Positions 1 through 11,624 are shown, counted from the stretch's first letter. The stretch is DNA of 64,000 nucleotides from Paraescarpia echinospica (GCA_020002185.1 CM034544.1:8143240-8207239); one strand, 5' to 3'. The notes: generated by a model from the sequence alone, not told the origin. A program made the numbers and translations.

Positions 1-208
1 AATGCCAATAACACAACAGAAAATCGAGAACTGTACTAGCTTTCAAAGTGTCAAACGTCACAACGGTGTGTGTGTGAGTTTTAATTTTAATGCAAGTTAC
101 TTAAAACCTGCAACTTTTAAAATATATCTTACATATTTTACTTGTTTGTTTTTCTTAAGAAATTTTGCATAATGATGCATGCTGATTCAACTGTTCCTGT
201 ATGTTTAG

Positions 209-335
209 ACAAGCGCGTGCAGTGTGTCAACTATGATGGTCACATTCGAAAAGTTGTCTACACAGCACCAACAAGGATCTCCGCCTTAGTATTTGGCGGT
301 GGCGTGTTGCACTATAGTCAAATGAATCCAAACAG
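209..335 (+). CDS. LDL-receptor class B (YWTD) propeller exon
   Basis: Internal exon of an extracellular beta-propeller gene. The open frame reads a blade-like pattern ([20 protein letters not shown], then a GVLHYSQ strand) typical of LDLR class B repeats, where a D-G-x-x-R turn precedes the next strand. A pyrimidine-rich acceptor ends in TTTAG at 208 and a donor AACAG/GTGATG follows at 336. The exon is 127 nt and leaves two bases that complete a codon with the next exon at 742, so the two splice in frame. The gene starts upstream of the window. LRP-like proteins with such propellers are single-pass surface receptors or secreted proteins; which one this is cannot be told. Confidence 0.65.
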
Positions 336-357
336 GTGATGTAAACACAACCCCACC

Positions 358-545
358 ACCGCATACACACACATACACGTACATATACACACGCTCGCAC
401 GCGCACACACACACACGCGCACACACGCGCACGCATGCACACACACGCACGCACAAGCACTCACACGCGCGCACAATCAAGTACACAAAAGCGCACACAC
501 ACATACACACACACACACACACACTTGCACACATGCACACGTTTA
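358..545. repeat. CA-rich cryptic microsatellite
   Basis: Impure (CA)n tract with CACACGCG, CATACA and GCACGC interruptions inside the intron between the two propeller exons. The long minus-strand frames over it (Val-Cys repeats) are artefacts of the dinucleotide repeat. Confidence 0.85.
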
Positions 546-741
546 CATTCGTTCACATGCACACGAACATATGCATAAACGTAAGTACGACTAAACGCGT
601 GGTATGATGGGAGTTGTAATTATTGATTCAATGTTTTATTCGGAAACGCATGTTTCCTAAACTAAGATAATACTTCAGAGCCTACTCAATTGATTTACAT
701 GTACAGGTTTTATTACATTGTAACGTGCCAATTCTGTTTAG

Positions 742-848
742 GGTATTCTCTATGCATGTAGACGGGACACACAACCACGAACTTCGGATAAATACGCAAC
801 TAGGTAAAATACATGACATAGCAGTCGTCAGAACATGTTACACGCCAG
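742..848 (+). CDS. LDL-receptor class B (YWTD) propeller exon 2
   Basis: Second propeller exon, 107 nt. The acceptor TTCTGTTTAG ends at 741 and the donor CCAG/GTGAGA is at 849. In the frame fixed by the preceding exon it reads VFSMHVDGTHNHELR, the strand and D-G-T turn of an LDLR class B repeat, and then a Cys near the end (VVRTCYTP), as where a propeller passes into the next module. It ends in phase 1, which matches the phase of every sushi exon downstream. The join supports one gene, but no transcript evidence is available. Confidence 0.6.
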
Positions 849-2039
849 GTGAGAGAATTTGGAAGTTGGTTTGTATGTCTAATTACGTGATATAGTAGAT
901 GTGTCTTCAACGTTGAACATGGGTAGGGAAATGTGGTGACCTATGGCCATAGGGCTACTGAGTTACCCCATGTAACTTTGTTAATAATGATCAGATATTT
1001 GATTGTTCGCGTTAACTAGATGCGCCCAAAATCACGGTTGTATGTGTTTTATCCGGTACAATAATCGTGAGTAAATGTGTTGTTTACTCTTGTTGTTTTA
1101 CACTTCTACCATATGATGCAATTTTGTTATAATGACATATTGACAACAAAGAATGCATGTGACGTCGATACCTGGAATCATTATTGGCGATGTGTGGATA
1201 TTACTAGAGCGTTATCGTCAGATAACAGACGCGTGGTCCAACAAACATACGGGTCTGTTATCCAGCAGCTAACTCTCGAGTAACGTTTTTCCTCTTATAT
1301 ACGGCAAACTAACTGCAGTGGAACCCCGCTTTAAGGTCACATCTGTAATACAGCCACCTCGCAATTAACGTCACCCTAGGATAGCCCCACATTACTTCTG
1401 TAACAGGAAATAATAGGAAAAATAGTCTCGCTAATACGGTCACCTCGCCATTCAGGTAACCTTTGTCCAGTCACTAGGGTGATTTTATTTGTGAGGTTCT
1501 ACTCTGTTTTAACTTTTGAACGAATATCAACGCTTCTTCCCTTTGGAAACATTCAGTAATTGACAAGAAACTACGACCTCGCAGTTCGTTGTTAAGGTCA
1601 GGTGGCATTCGTTTCCAAAACATTGTAATTCGACTATACGTAGAACGGTTATATGCATTGTGTGGTGACTTTTAGCAAACTATGGAATAACAATATGTTG
1701 GGCGGATCGATATTTTTGCCGGAGCAATCCACTAACGGGTGCTTCTGGCAAATAATTACTGCCGAATAGTGTTCATTCTCTATAACAAAATGTACACTGC
1801 CCAAACATTAGAACAACGTACTCTTTGAGGTAAGTTGTCAAGCATGGGGGTTGGGGATAACACCGCAATTATCATGGAATGTGATATAATTAAAACGTTG
1901 TGGAAATGTTTATTCTCGGAAGGCGCGTTAATATTTAACCGTAACCATATGTATATATATATATATATTATATATATATATATATATATACACTTATGTA
2001 TACTTACGTGGACGGGACCTTCTTAAACCAAACCACTAC
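849..2039. other. Intron, no coding signal seen
   Basis: Intronic sequence between the second propeller exon and the first LINE fragment. It contains a MITE-like element at 1316-1506 and a (TA)n tract at about 1944-1991. The 60-70 residue frames here show no recognisable domain. Confidence 0.5.
1316..1506. mobile_element. Tc1/mariner (pogo-type) MITE candidate
   Basis: About 190 bp with imperfect terminal inverted repeats. The left end begins CAGTGGAACCCCGC; the reverse complement of the right end begins CAGAGTAGAACCTCAC. The CAGT-GAACC start resembles pogo/Tigger-like termini. The interior repeats a 'GGTCACCTCGC' phrase. No TA target duplication is visible, so the assignment is tentative. 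Confidence 0.4.
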
Positions 2040-2900
2040 ACGACAGTGATGGGAGACTTTAATGCTCTAAGGAGAGAAACGAACTAACGCAATGGAAACG
2101 GCAAATTTGTCCTAGGAGTGAGAAACGAAAGAGACGACACCTTGGTAGAATGGGCAACATCATGAAAGTAAAAAATTACGAATACCATATTTCAGAAGAA
2201 AGCAGGGAGGAGATGGACGTGAACAAACTCTAATGGAACGAAATTGACTACACCTTGCTAAACAGACCAGGCATGTCACAGACGTAACAGTCATCGATGA
2301 ATTGAACATCGAAAGTGACCACAGAATGGCAATGAGCAACATCAAACAGGACATGAAGACTGAAAGGTAGAAGTTGATAAACAAGAGACCACCAAGGGTT
2401 GATAACATACAAATAGGAGAGAAAAAGATCAAATTCCAACTCGAACTAAGAAATCGATTCGAGACACAACAAGTACTAGATGACATCAACACCATGAGCG
2501 ATAAAAATCCCAGAGACGATCCAACTAAGTACGACAAGTGTAGCCAAAGCAATCACCAAGCACGAAAAGACGATAATATAAAAGTAAAGATGATAATATC
2601 GTCACCAACACGAGCCCTGATGAAAAACACGACGAGAAATGGTAGAAAACTGCGACTGAAAAACACAACTAGAATACGCAGAAATATGCAAGATCACCAC
2701 GAAGAAACCGAAGGTGGACACCAAGAAGTACAAACAAGAGATTATACGAGAAACGATTATAACATCAAAGAGCCTGTAGAAATCCAGTAGAACACAGGTC
2801 GTAGGCCGAGACAGAGTGATTACATTTCTCAATAAGTTGTTTCCCTTTAACGTGGTAGACATATTATTCAAATTGTAAACAAGCAATTCTAACCGCAAGT
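2040..2900 (+). mobile_element. RTE-type LINE fragment (endonuclease part, decayed)
   Basis: Conceptual translation across frameshifts gives pieces of an apurinic-type endonuclease: a GDFNAL-like motif at the start, an RNERDDTL segment, a RNEIDYTLL-like catalytic stretch and a SDHRMA motif near 2320. These follow in the order seen in RTE-clade LINEs. The last third (2590-2830) is the same sequence as the fragments at 3806 and 6712 and encodes a Lys-rich linker before the reverse transcriptase. Stops and frameshifts throughout show it is dead. It lies in the intron upstream of the first sushi exon. Confidence 0.6.
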
Positions 2901-3138
2901 CCATGTAATTACTGTTTCAAATTGTCGCAACCTGATTGTTTTCCCCAATCAAGAACACAATCCGGACGAAGTTTAATTGATGCTGCGACATTCCTGCATA
3001 GACTAATATCACATCCAGTTTTAGAGAATTATTCCGAGTACGGAACACACCCACGGTGTTCCTTGTTCATTTGCTTGTTCATCGTGGTTTTATTTTGAAC
3101 GGAAAAACCTGATTAATGTTTGTGCCATACATCTTCAG

Positions 3139-3327
3139 TGATAACGTGTCTTCCCATCCAAATTCTCGAGGGCGAGATGTACAGCAACGCAACGTGCACG
3201 TCAGATACAACAGTGTACAACGACACGTGTGCTGTGTCATGTACACTTGGATACAACCTAACATCTAGCAACAACTTACACAGGTGTACAGAGCACGGCA
3301 ACTGGAGCAACGACGTGTCGTGCGAAG
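3139..3327 (+). CDS. Sushi/CCP domain exon 1
   Basis: A 189-nt phase 1-1 exon encoding a whole sushi (complement control protein) module. It has the four-Cys pattern, first at ITCLP, then ATCTS, then SCTLGYNLTSSNNLHRC, and ends with a Trp (NWSNDVSCEG). The acceptor CATCTTCAG ends at 3138 and the donor GAAG/GTACGT is at 3328. N-x-T/S sites suggest glycosylation. Near-identical exons at 4627 and 5974 show tandem exon duplication. Sushi modules mediate extracellular protein binding; the gene's role is unknown. Confidence 0.8.
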
Positions 3328-3805
3328 GTACGTTTAGTCTCGTACGGTGTATAAAAACCGCGTCATTCTCAATTCAAACAAATTGGTAAATTGAGCGCAG
3401 CGAGAACATCAAATGCGTTCGATAATATATATATATTTTGTTGTAATACAATCATTATTGACATCTTGTTGAAATACACCCTCACGTTGGTGATGTTTTG
3501 AATGTGTGCATGCAAGTTCGAAGCCGGCGTGGGCGCCTGCGCACACGCTCAGACGAAAAGTTGGAAATGACGTATTGGCTCGGATCGTCTGTCGCTACTA
3601 ACAATGTAAATGATAAAAGGTGCACGTGAGGCAATCCGTCATATGACGTAACGACCAATTTGTTAGACAGTATCAGACAGATACAAACTGAAACTGTATT
3701 CCTACAATTCATTTGTAACTAATTTGCTGGACACTTTTTGTAATGTTACAACTAGTTTATATCAAATGAATATCTTATGAACATAAATTTAGTTTTACAG
3801 ATTAA

Positions 3806-4236
3806 ATAGAATACGCAGAGATATGCAAGATCACCATGAAGAAAGCGAAGGTGGACACCAAGAAGTACAAACAAGAGATTATACGAGAAACGATTATAAC
3901 ATCAAAGAGCCTTAAGAAATCCAATAGAACACAGGTCCTAGGCCGAGGCAGACTGAATACATTTCTCAAGAAGCAGGTTAGAGAAATACTAGACCAATAT
4001 ATGATCATGGAACGAATAAAGGAATTCTACACCGAGCTATATGAATGTGAACAGAATAGCATAATTCACACCGACTCGAAGAGGTACCAGAGATAACACC
4101 ATGGGAGGTCGAAACAGCGCTAAGAGATATGAAGAATGGGAAGGCATCGGGCAACGACCATGTAAACATTTAAACACTAAACGCAGAATATCATGCTGGG
4201 ATGACCACTTCTCCGATGGCACGAAAGTTTCTATAG
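3806..4236 (+). mobile_element. RTE-derived non-autonomous fragment, copy 1
   Basis: Closely matches 6795-7231 along its length. It spans the Lys-rich linker and the start of an RTE reverse transcriptase (EFYTELY, then a MKNGKA(S)GNDHVN-like motif) and breaks off at the identical point, TTTCTATAGAATAACATGT, straight into (ATGT)n. The frame is broken by stops. Confidence 0.55.
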
Positions 4237-4345
4237 AATAACATGTATGTATGTATGTATGTATGTATGTATGTACGTATGTACGTATGTGCGTATGTAC
4301 GCATGTATGCATGTATGTATGTATGTACATATGCATGTATGCATG
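4237..4345. repeat. (ATGT)n microsatellite
   Basis: Tetranucleotide tract with C-for-T and G-for-A variants that begins exactly at the truncation point of the RTE fragment, as its twin does at 7232. Confidence 0.9.
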
Positions 4346-4440
4346 TACATATACATAATATACTTACTTATGCATGTATGAATACATGAACATATGTTCG
4401 CATGAATGTGTACATAATAATTACTGTTAAAAACACAATA

Positions 4441-4576
<136 letters not shown>

Positions 4577-4626
4577 ATGCGTTCTTAAGCTATATATGTG
4601 AACAATGTCTTGTTATAATTCACCAG

Positions 4627-4815
4627 AGGTCACGTGCCCAAACATCATCTCGGGCGAGGGTGAGACTTATAAGGATGCAACGTGTACATCCGTCAAGAAA
4701 GTGTATAACGACACGTGTGAAGTGATGTGTACACTCGGATACAAGTTGACAAGCAGTGACAACGTCCACAGGTGTACGGAACACGGAAACTGGACCAACA
4801 CTGTATCATGTGAAC
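4627..4815 (+). CDS. Sushi/CCP domain exon 2
   Basis: A 189-nt phase 1-1 exon, same length and phase as the exon at 3139. It reads VTCPNIISGEGETYKDATC, then the YNDTCEVMCTLGYKL core, and ends NWTNTVSCE. The acceptor TTCACCAG ends at 4626 and the donor GAAC/GTACGT is at 4816. All four module cysteines and the late Trp are present. It is preceded by an RTE fragment, (ATGT)n and (GT)n, so exon and intron were probably duplicated together. Confidence 0.8.
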
Positions 4816-5133
4816 GTACGTTATATTTACTTTTCCCGGACCGCACTCTCGCGTAACGATCACACACTCCGTCTTACGTCGGTTGTGTAAATGCAAGTTA
4901 CCTATTTAATTTTTGAATGCATATTTTCACTTACCTTTTGCAAACGAGTAATCCGCGTACCACGGTAAGTTCGTAATTTGACGCATCTGCCCGGGGCCGC
5001 GTACGTATGTTTGACGAAGATAATGTATTATCGAACATTTGCACTCGATGATAGTGTCTGTCTACCTAACTTTCAAAATAAACCAATAATTTTATTGATC
5101 GTAGAAAACGTTTTAGGCTTGCCTCTTGGGGTG

Positions 5134-5136
<3 letters not shown>

Positions 5137-5164
<28 letters not shown>

Positions 5165-5196
5165 GATATGTATATATATATATATATATATATATG
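5137..5196. repeat. (TA)n microsatellite
   Basis: TA tract with one GATATG interruption that runs directly into the truncated sushi exon and occupies the place of its acceptor and first Cys. Confidence 0.9.
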
Positions 5197-5353
5197 GATG
5201 TGATGTACACTGAATCCACGTGTACATCAGATACTAAAGTGTACAACGACACGTGTGAAGTGTCTTGCACGTTCGGGTACAATTTAACGAGCACTGACAG
5301 TGTACGCAGGTGTACAGAACACGGCACATGGACCAACTCTGTATATTGCAAAT
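5197..5353 (+). pseudogene. Truncated sushi exon 3
   Basis: Encodes the C-terminal three quarters of a sushi module (STCTSDTKVYNDTCEVSCTF, then RRCTEHGTWTNSVYC) and ends at a good donor, AAAT/GTAAGT at 5354, in phase 1. The first Cys and the acceptor are missing: the TA repeat abuts residue 'M-Y-T-E-S-T-C'. Without an acceptor it is probably not spliced in, unless a cryptic site is used. Confidence 0.65.
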
Positions 5354-5692
5354 GTAAGTTGTATCACGCTACATCTCAAAACCAGTGACCTCGAAAGTAG
5401 CCACTCCGGATTATATGTGATATTGTTGTTTTCATACCAAGCGCGTCGATTGGACAATATATTGTTTGTTTAATGGTTATGAGCCTAGTACTATTACCTT
5501 TTATTATAAAGGTTATAACGGTATAGTATGTCTTACCTTTATAATATTGCGCAGCCACCTTAGCTCTCTGGAGTACTGGTCCATTTGTTCGACTTTAATA
5601 CGGATTATCGATTATGATATTGACTAATCCGTTTGTATTGATTCGCCTCTGAGGTTGGTTTCAGAGGATTTTAGAAATACAAGTTACCTTAT

Positions 5693-5897
5693 TATTACTA
5701 CTGTTATTATTACTACTATTATTATTATTATTATTACTATTACTATTATTATTCCTGTTATTATTATCATCATTAATATTAATAATTATGCTATTATTAT
5801 TATTTTTATTAGTAGTAGTAGTATTACTATTATTATTATCACCATCACCATCATTATTATAATTATTACTACTACTAATACTATTATTATTATTATT
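5693..5897. repeat. (ATT)n trinucleotide repeat
   Basis: Imperfect TTA/ATT/ACT trinucleotide tract of about 200 bp inside the intron. Frames across it (Ile/Thr or Asn/Ser runs) are artefacts. Confidence 0.85.
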
Positions 5898-5973
5898 TGC
5901 GTGTCTTTCTATGCTAACATAAATATTTTGGAATATAAATGCCTGAAACATGCATGGACAACGTGCGTTTTAG

Positions 5974-6162
5974 TGGTCACGTGTCCACCGATGATAATAT
6001 CCGAGGGTGAGATATATAGTGACACGAAGTGCACGCTCGACAACAGAGTGTACAACGACACGTGTGAAGTGTCGTGTACGCTCGGATACAACCTGACAAG
6101 CAGTGACAACGTACACAGGTGTATGGAACACGCCAACTGGAGCAACGATGTATCATGCGAAG
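5974..6162 (+). CDS. Sushi/CCP domain exon 4
   Basis: A 189-nt phase 1-1 exon with acceptor TGCGTTTTAG ending at 5973 and donor GAAG/GTACGT at 6163. It reads VTCPPMIISEGEIYSDTKC, VYNDTCEVSCTLGYNLTSSD, RCMEHANWSNDVSCEG. All four cysteines and the Trp are kept. The nucleotide sequence is very close to the exon at 3139, so duplication is recent. Confidence 0.8.
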
Positions 6163-6272
6163 GTACGTTGTAACATAAATGTTATTTCACAAACAGTAAG
6201 TGACTTAATGTGTAGATGTAAATAAGATTATAATATGACTTTTATTGTAATATCTGACAGTGCATAACTGTG

Positions 6273-6709
<437 letters not shown>

Positions 6710-6711
6710 CT

Positions 6712-7231
6712 AGATGACATCGACACCATAAGCAAAAAAATCCGAGACGAACACGACGAGAAATGGTGGAAAACTGCGACTGTAAAAAAACCAACTAGAA
6801 TACGCAGATATATGCAAGGTCACCATGAAGAAAGCGAAGGTGAACACCAAGAAGTACAAACAATATACCATACGAGAAACCATTATAACATCAAAGAGCC
6901 TGAAGAAATCTAGTAGAACACAAGTCGTAGGCCGAGACAGACTGATTACATGTCTCAATAAGCAGGGTACAGAAATACTAGATACAATATATGATCATGG
7001 AACGAACAGAGGAATTCTACACCGAGCTATATGATAGTGAACAGAATAGAGTCATTCACACCGACTCGAAAGAGATACCATAGATAACACCATGGGAGGT
7101 CGAAATAGCGCTAAGAGATATGAAGAATGGGAAGGCATCGGGCAACGACCATGTAAACATTGAAACACTAAACGCAGAATATCATGTTGGGATGACCACT
7201 TCTACGATGGCACGAGTTTCTATAGAATAAC
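6712..7231 (+). mobile_element. RTE-derived non-autonomous fragment, copy 2
   Basis: Same body and same 3' breakpoint as the copy at 3806, but extends further 5' ([11 protein letters not shown], found also at 2476). Frameshifts and stops show it is not coding. It ends in TAACATGT and passes directly into a (GTAT)n tract. Confidence 0.55.
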
Positions 7232-7505
7232 ATGTATGTATGTATGTATGTATGTATGTATGTATGTATGCATGTATGTATGTATGTATGTAAGTGTGTA
7301 TGTATGTATGTACGTATGTACGTGTGTACGTATGTACCTATGTGCGTATGTACGTATATACGTATGTATGTATGTATGTTTGTGTGTATGTATGTATGTA
7401 CGTATGTACGTATGTGCGTATGTACGTATGTACGTATGTACGTATATACGTATGTACGTATGTATGTATGTATGTTTGTGTGTATGTATGTATGTGTGTA
7501 CGTCT
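7232..7505. repeat. (GTAT)n microsatellite
   Basis: Tetranucleotide tract of about 270 bp with GTAC and GTGT variants. Open frames in all plus phases (Met-Tyr-Val-Cys) are artefacts. Confidence 0.9.
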
Positions 7506-7533
7506 ACCTGCTGCGAAATTCATGCATTGACCA

Positions 7534-7593
7534 ATATCGCATCCGGTTTGAGAACAGAGCATGGCACATGGACCAACACCTCTTTGTGTAAAC
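7534..7593 (+). pseudogene. Sushi exon remnant (last 20 codons)
   Basis: Only the end of a sushi module remains (RTEHGTWTNTSLCKR) with its donor AAAC/GTACGT at 7594. The upstream part has been replaced by the GTAT repeat. The donor phase equals that of the intact exons. Confidence 0.6.
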
Positions 7594-7757
7594 GTACGTA
7601 ATGTGGACTGTGCGATTTCATAACTAATGTGTCACTGTAAAATGATGATATGTCTGTTTTCAAATATATGTCACTTGTTAATGTGTTGGACATACGATAA
7701 TATGATAACGTGTGTTTTTTGAATGAAATACTAGTTTCCAATTCACTTCTTACTGTT

Positions 7758-7815
7758 ATATATATATATATATATATATATATAATGTATTTATATATAT
7801 ATATATATATATATT
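7758..7815. repeat. (TA)n microsatellite
   Basis: TA tract of about 58 bp upstream of the last sushi exon. Confidence 0.9.
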
Positions 7816-7889
7816 ACGGGATAGTTCTCATGTCGCTCTGACTGCTCCGTGTTTGTACTAAAAACATATGACACAAATACACTTTGCAG

Positions 7890-8075
7890 TCATAACCTGT
7901 GACGCATTGCCTGATGACGCACACGGACTCTACACGAATGCGACGTGCACTACTCGTGACAACTTCTACAACGACAACTGTACGCTCGAGTGTCACATCG
8001 GCTACATAGTCATCGGTGGACCAGTGAAGACGTGTCAACTGGACGGAACCTGGAACTCGTCCACTAGATGTATTG
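7890..8075 (+). CDS. Sushi/CCP domain exon 6 (divergent type)
   Basis: A 186-nt phase 1-1 exon with acceptor ACTTTGCAG ending at 7889 and donor ATTG/GTAAGT at 8076. It reads VITCDALPDDAHGLYTNATC, then YNDNCTLECHIGYIVIGGPV, KTCQLDGTWNSSTRCIG: four cysteines, the G-Y pair and the late Trp of a sushi module, but clearly diverged from the duplicated group. It is followed without a break by seven copies of its own second half. Confidence 0.75.
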
Positions 8076-8705
8076 GTAAGTGTTACCTCGGTTACAGAGT
8101 CGACGGTGTACCAGTGAATACGTGTACACTGGACGGAACCTGGTACTCGTCCACTCGATGTACCGGTAAGCGTCACCTATGCTAGAGAGTCGACGGTGAA
8201 CCTGTGAAGATATGTCAACTGGAAGGAAACTGAAATTCATCCACTCGATGAATTGGTAACTGTCACTTCGGCTACCGATTCAAAGGTGATCCAGTGAAAA
8301 CGTGTCAACTGGAACCTGGAACTCGTCCAATCGATGTATTGGTAAGTGTCACCTCGGCTACGGAGTCAGCTGTGAACCAGTGAAGACGTGTCAACTGGAC
8401 AGAACCTGGAACTCGTCCACTCGATGTATTGGTAAGTGTCACCTCAGCTACAGAATCAGTGGTGAACCAACGAAAACGTGTCAAGTGGACGGAATCTGGC
8501 ACTCGGCCACTCGATTTATTGGTAAGTGTCACCTCGGATACTGAGTGAATGGTGAACCAATGAAGACGTTTCAACTGGACGGAACCTCCTGGAACTCATC
8601 CACTCGATTAATTGGTAAGTGTTATCTCGGCTACAGATTTAACGGTGAACCAGTGAAGAAGTGTCATGTCAACTGGACTGAACCTGGAACTCGTCCAATC
8701 GATAT
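8076..8705 (+). repeat. Tandem array of 90-bp half-sushi units
   Basis: Seven units start with GGTAAG (or GGTAAC) at 8075, 8165, 8255, 8341, 8431, 8521 and 8614, so the period is 90 bp (30 codons) with one 86 and one 93. Each unit repeats the second half of the preceding sushi exon (C-H-L-G-Y, K-T-C-Q-L-D-G-T-W, S-S-T-R-C-I-G). The donor GTAAGT of the exon is itself part of the unit, read through as Gly-Lys. The frame stays open into unit 2, where a TAG at 8183 stops it; later units carry further stops and a frameshift. It is either a decaying expansion or a set of alternative donors. Confidence 0.75.
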
Positions 8706-9109
8706 AGGAGAAAATCTTCAACAGCATCCGCCACTTCTACACTGTTTGTTAAACATTCAAACATATAAAACTTATGCAGTAACCACCATTGGCCAAATCA
8801 CGTCTTGTTAGCTGGGTTTCGTGAATATTCAGTCTAACATTATGTTCGGGTATTTTCGTGGGCCCTAGGCACGTGTCTGTCATGCCTATTGGTTAATCCG
8901 CCACTGCGGACGGGGCAAGCAACTGCTACGCAAGTAATTTGTTTTATGCAAACGAAGTCACAAATGTGTTGTCATCCCTAGTCCTTGATGTGTAAATGTG
9001 TTATCACGCCTAGTCCCTGAAGTGTAAATGTGTTATCGTGTTATCACGCCTAGTCCCTGAGGTATAAATGTTTGTCTTCACAATGATATAACTTATATTC
9101 CGAAAACTT
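8706..9109. other. No gene seen
   Basis: Non-coding. A phrase 'TCACGCCTAGTCCCTGA(A/G)GT' plus 'ATAAATGTGTTATC' recurs three times at about 8975-9070, a small local tandem duplication. No exon with paired splice sites could be supported. Confidence 0.4.
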
Positions 9110-10160
9110 TATATGTATTGTTGTATATTCAGACACTACAGTAACACACACTCGTGGTTCTTAGGGTTGGCACTCAAATGAACTTTATTTGTATATCACT
9201 ACTCACATAGTTCTCAACTACAACGTGTATCACTACGCATCACTATACACATAGTCCACCACACAGACATGCATATATAACATTTCCCTACCGGACGAAT
9301 TTTGAAAAAGTCTACTAATATCACTCATTAATATAACTTCTTATGTATGCCTGTAGCAAAATTATCTACCCGATAAACATAGTAACATATTGATGTACAA
9401 CCAATATAACTCAACAATACAATAACATTTAACCACGTTACTTATAGCTACACTGTTCTAACATAGAGTGACAATAGCATTTCACCTCGCTACTATAATG
9501 TACCGTAGACCATAGTGGTCCACATATTTCTGTTGCACTACAGATCTAGTCTATATGTTGCCTTTCTTACACGAGAAGACCTTCTCAGGTGTGTTTCTGC
9601 CTGAGTCCAATCATGAGCCGCTAGCTGTTGGGGGCGTCATACGTCAACTCGTTGTCGTTCCTCCGATACAGTGATGGCATAGAGCCCTCCATGTAGTCAT
9701 GATGGTCAGTCGCTGCCTTCAGTGGTAACTCTGTCAGAGGCATGTTAGTCGAGTTTACCCTTGAACTTAACTGATCAATGTGGCGTTTCCACAATCCCTT
9801 AGAAACAATGACATGTTATATCAACGGACCACACCTTGCACTTATAGTTCCTGGCACCCACTTATCTTTCCCGTGGTAATCTCGAACCCATACCATGTCT
9901 CCTTCCCTGAATGATGTCATATTTTGAGAACCACCTTGCATTTGTTTCTCTGACCGTGTGTGTTCTCGTCGGGATCTGGTTTCACACAGTCAAGTCGTGT
10001 ACGCATCTGTCTACCCATGAAACGTACCGCTGGAGTTTCTCATGTGAAAGCATGCGGAGCATTTCGATATGCCAGGAGGGATTTATTCAATCTAACCTGG
10101 AGTGAGTCCCCTATCGATGCCATGACTTTCATAGCCTGCTTTACCGTTTGAACCGATCGT

Positions 10161-10544
10161 TCAGCTTTGCCCACTCGAACACGGGTGAAATGGCGAGGTA
10201 GGTTTAATCAACATCCCCAACCTATTCAGGAAGTCTTTGAACTCCTGAGATTTAAAGTGTGGAGCATCTGAGACCAAAGTCTGTGGAACTCCCACTCTAT
10301 TCAACATGGTTCTCAGTGCATTCACTGTCGCTTCACTGGTTGTACTGTTGACAATGACAACTTCTGGCCACTTCGAGAATGAGTCAACTACAATGAGAAG
10401 CATTTTCCCCTCCACATTACAAGCACAATCAATATGTATGCGTTCCCCTGGTCGCGATGCAGGTATCCTTGGATGTAATGGAGCACAGGTGGGATTCCTC
10501 TGTACTAATTGACATGACTCACAAGCCTTAGTACATGCTTCCAT
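10161..10544 (-). pseudogene. Ty3/gypsy integrase core
   Basis: A 127-residue open segment with the integrase fold signatures: CESCQ (end of the zinc-binding HHCC module), IHIDCA (first catalytic Asp), VVDSFSKWPEV, and TLVSDAPHFKS (second Asp). The catalytic Glu should follow near the end, but the frame breaks at PCSSGQS, so integrase is inactive here. Role in an intact element: nuclear insertion of the cDNA. Confidence 0.75.
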
Positions 10545-10562
10545 GTCTGCATCTATGCCTGG

Positions 10563-11042
10563 TCACCAGCCATATGAACGTGCGACACCCTTCATTTTCA
10601 CTACTCCGATATGTCCTGCGTGTAGCTCATCTAGAATTTCTGCTTGAAACTGGTTTGGAATGATCACCCTCATTTCCCACAACAGCACATCACCGTCGAG
10701 AGATAGTTCGTTACGACGACTGAAGAACGGTTGTAAATCTGTCCGATCAGTTGACAATCTATAAGGCCAATGATATCGTGTGTACATCATCACCTGTGAC
10801 AACAATGGGTCTTTCCGAACTCCACCCATGATCTGTTCGTTAGTGACAGGTAACACCCCAACACCAAGAACGGGAGCCAAATCTTCGTCTGTAGATGTAC
10901 GTGGATCCTCGTTTTGTTTGGGTGACCGTGAGAGCCAGTCTGCATTGGCATTCTGCGCACTGCTTCGGTAGCACACCTCATAGTTGAAACCAGACAAATA
11001 TATTGCCAAGCGCTGGATGCGTTCTGCTGCTACCGCTGGCAT
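10563..11042 (-). pseudogene. Ty3/gypsy RNase H end and integrase zinc module
   Basis: Begins with the connection to RNase H (RIQRLAIYLSGFNYEVCYR, then a NADWLSRSP motif normally read as 'ADALSR'), passes a variable linker, and ends with LDELHAGHIGVVKMKGVAR, the H-x-x-x-x-H half of the H2C2 zinc module. It is 159 codons, directly upstream of the integrase core and separated from it by a stop. Confidence 0.75.
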
Positions 11043-11412
11043 GTCCTTTCTAGGACTGATGGTCGCCGCTAGTGGTTTGTTATTACAAGAGTGAACTTCC
11101 TACCAAACAGAAAAGGATAGAATCGCTTCACACCAAATACAAATACTCTGTGTGTACTTCTGTTGTGTTCTCGTCAACGAGCCAGATGCAAACTGAATTG
11201 GTCGCTCCTCTCCATCAGGCATAATGTGAGAGAGCACCGTTCCGACACCAACTGGAGATGCATCACACTCTTACTTTGGATATGTTGCGTTAGTTAATGC
11301 CAAATTTACTTTCCCGAGTGTAGCAATGGGATGGGACTTGTCCACTACAACTTATCCAAATATTATCATTCGAGCAAACGTTCATCTTAACCAAAAAGGA
11401 ATGTGTTCGTAG

Positions 11413-11624
11413 CCACCCCACCCTACGTCGCTGCCATAGCAACAGGGTATCGGAAGTTCGCTGATTGTGACGTCTTCACCGACTATAACCCCGATACTTG
11501 TGCGGAAGTGACGTCATCGACCAATCCGTTGGACTTCATTCTCAAAGCAAATGTCTCGCAATCGGAGAACTCGGCCCACGTCCGCATCACTCTCCAAGAC
11601 GGCAACTGCGGTGATAAAAATCAG
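11413..11624 (+). CDS. Penultimate exon of extracellular Cys-containing gene
   Basis: Open frame starting after a weak acceptor (GTTCGTAG/CC) in phase 1, the phase of the sushi exons, and ending at AATCAG/GTGATA. It encodes ADCDVFTDYNPDTC, FILKANVSQSENSAHVRITL and a GNCGD segment: a beta-strand-rich module with three Cys. It joins in phase 0 to the exon at 11861. I do not recognise the family with certainty; a small galactose-binding-like or lectin-like extracellular domain is a reasonable guess. It could be the 3' part of the sushi gene, with the gypsy remnant in the intron. Confidence 0.5.

Larger units (their letters stand above)
9110..11340 (-). mobile_element. Ty3/gypsy retrotransposon remnant A
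   Basis: Minus-strand element truncated at its 5' side (no gag, protease or reverse transcriptase seen). Read right to left: start of RNase H (a CDAS-x-x-G-V-G-T motif near 11260), end of RNase H and the H2C2 linker (10563-11042), integrase core (10161-10544), and the C-terminal 'V-W-V-R-D-Y-x-G-K-D-K-W' segment near 9890 that precedes a 'W-K-R-H-I-D-Q' motif. The left end (about 9110-9560) looks like an LTR: on the minus strand an AAATAAAG signal at about 9184 is followed by a GTGTGTTACTG tail. It lies in the intron between the sushi array and the exon at 11413. Confidence 0.75.
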
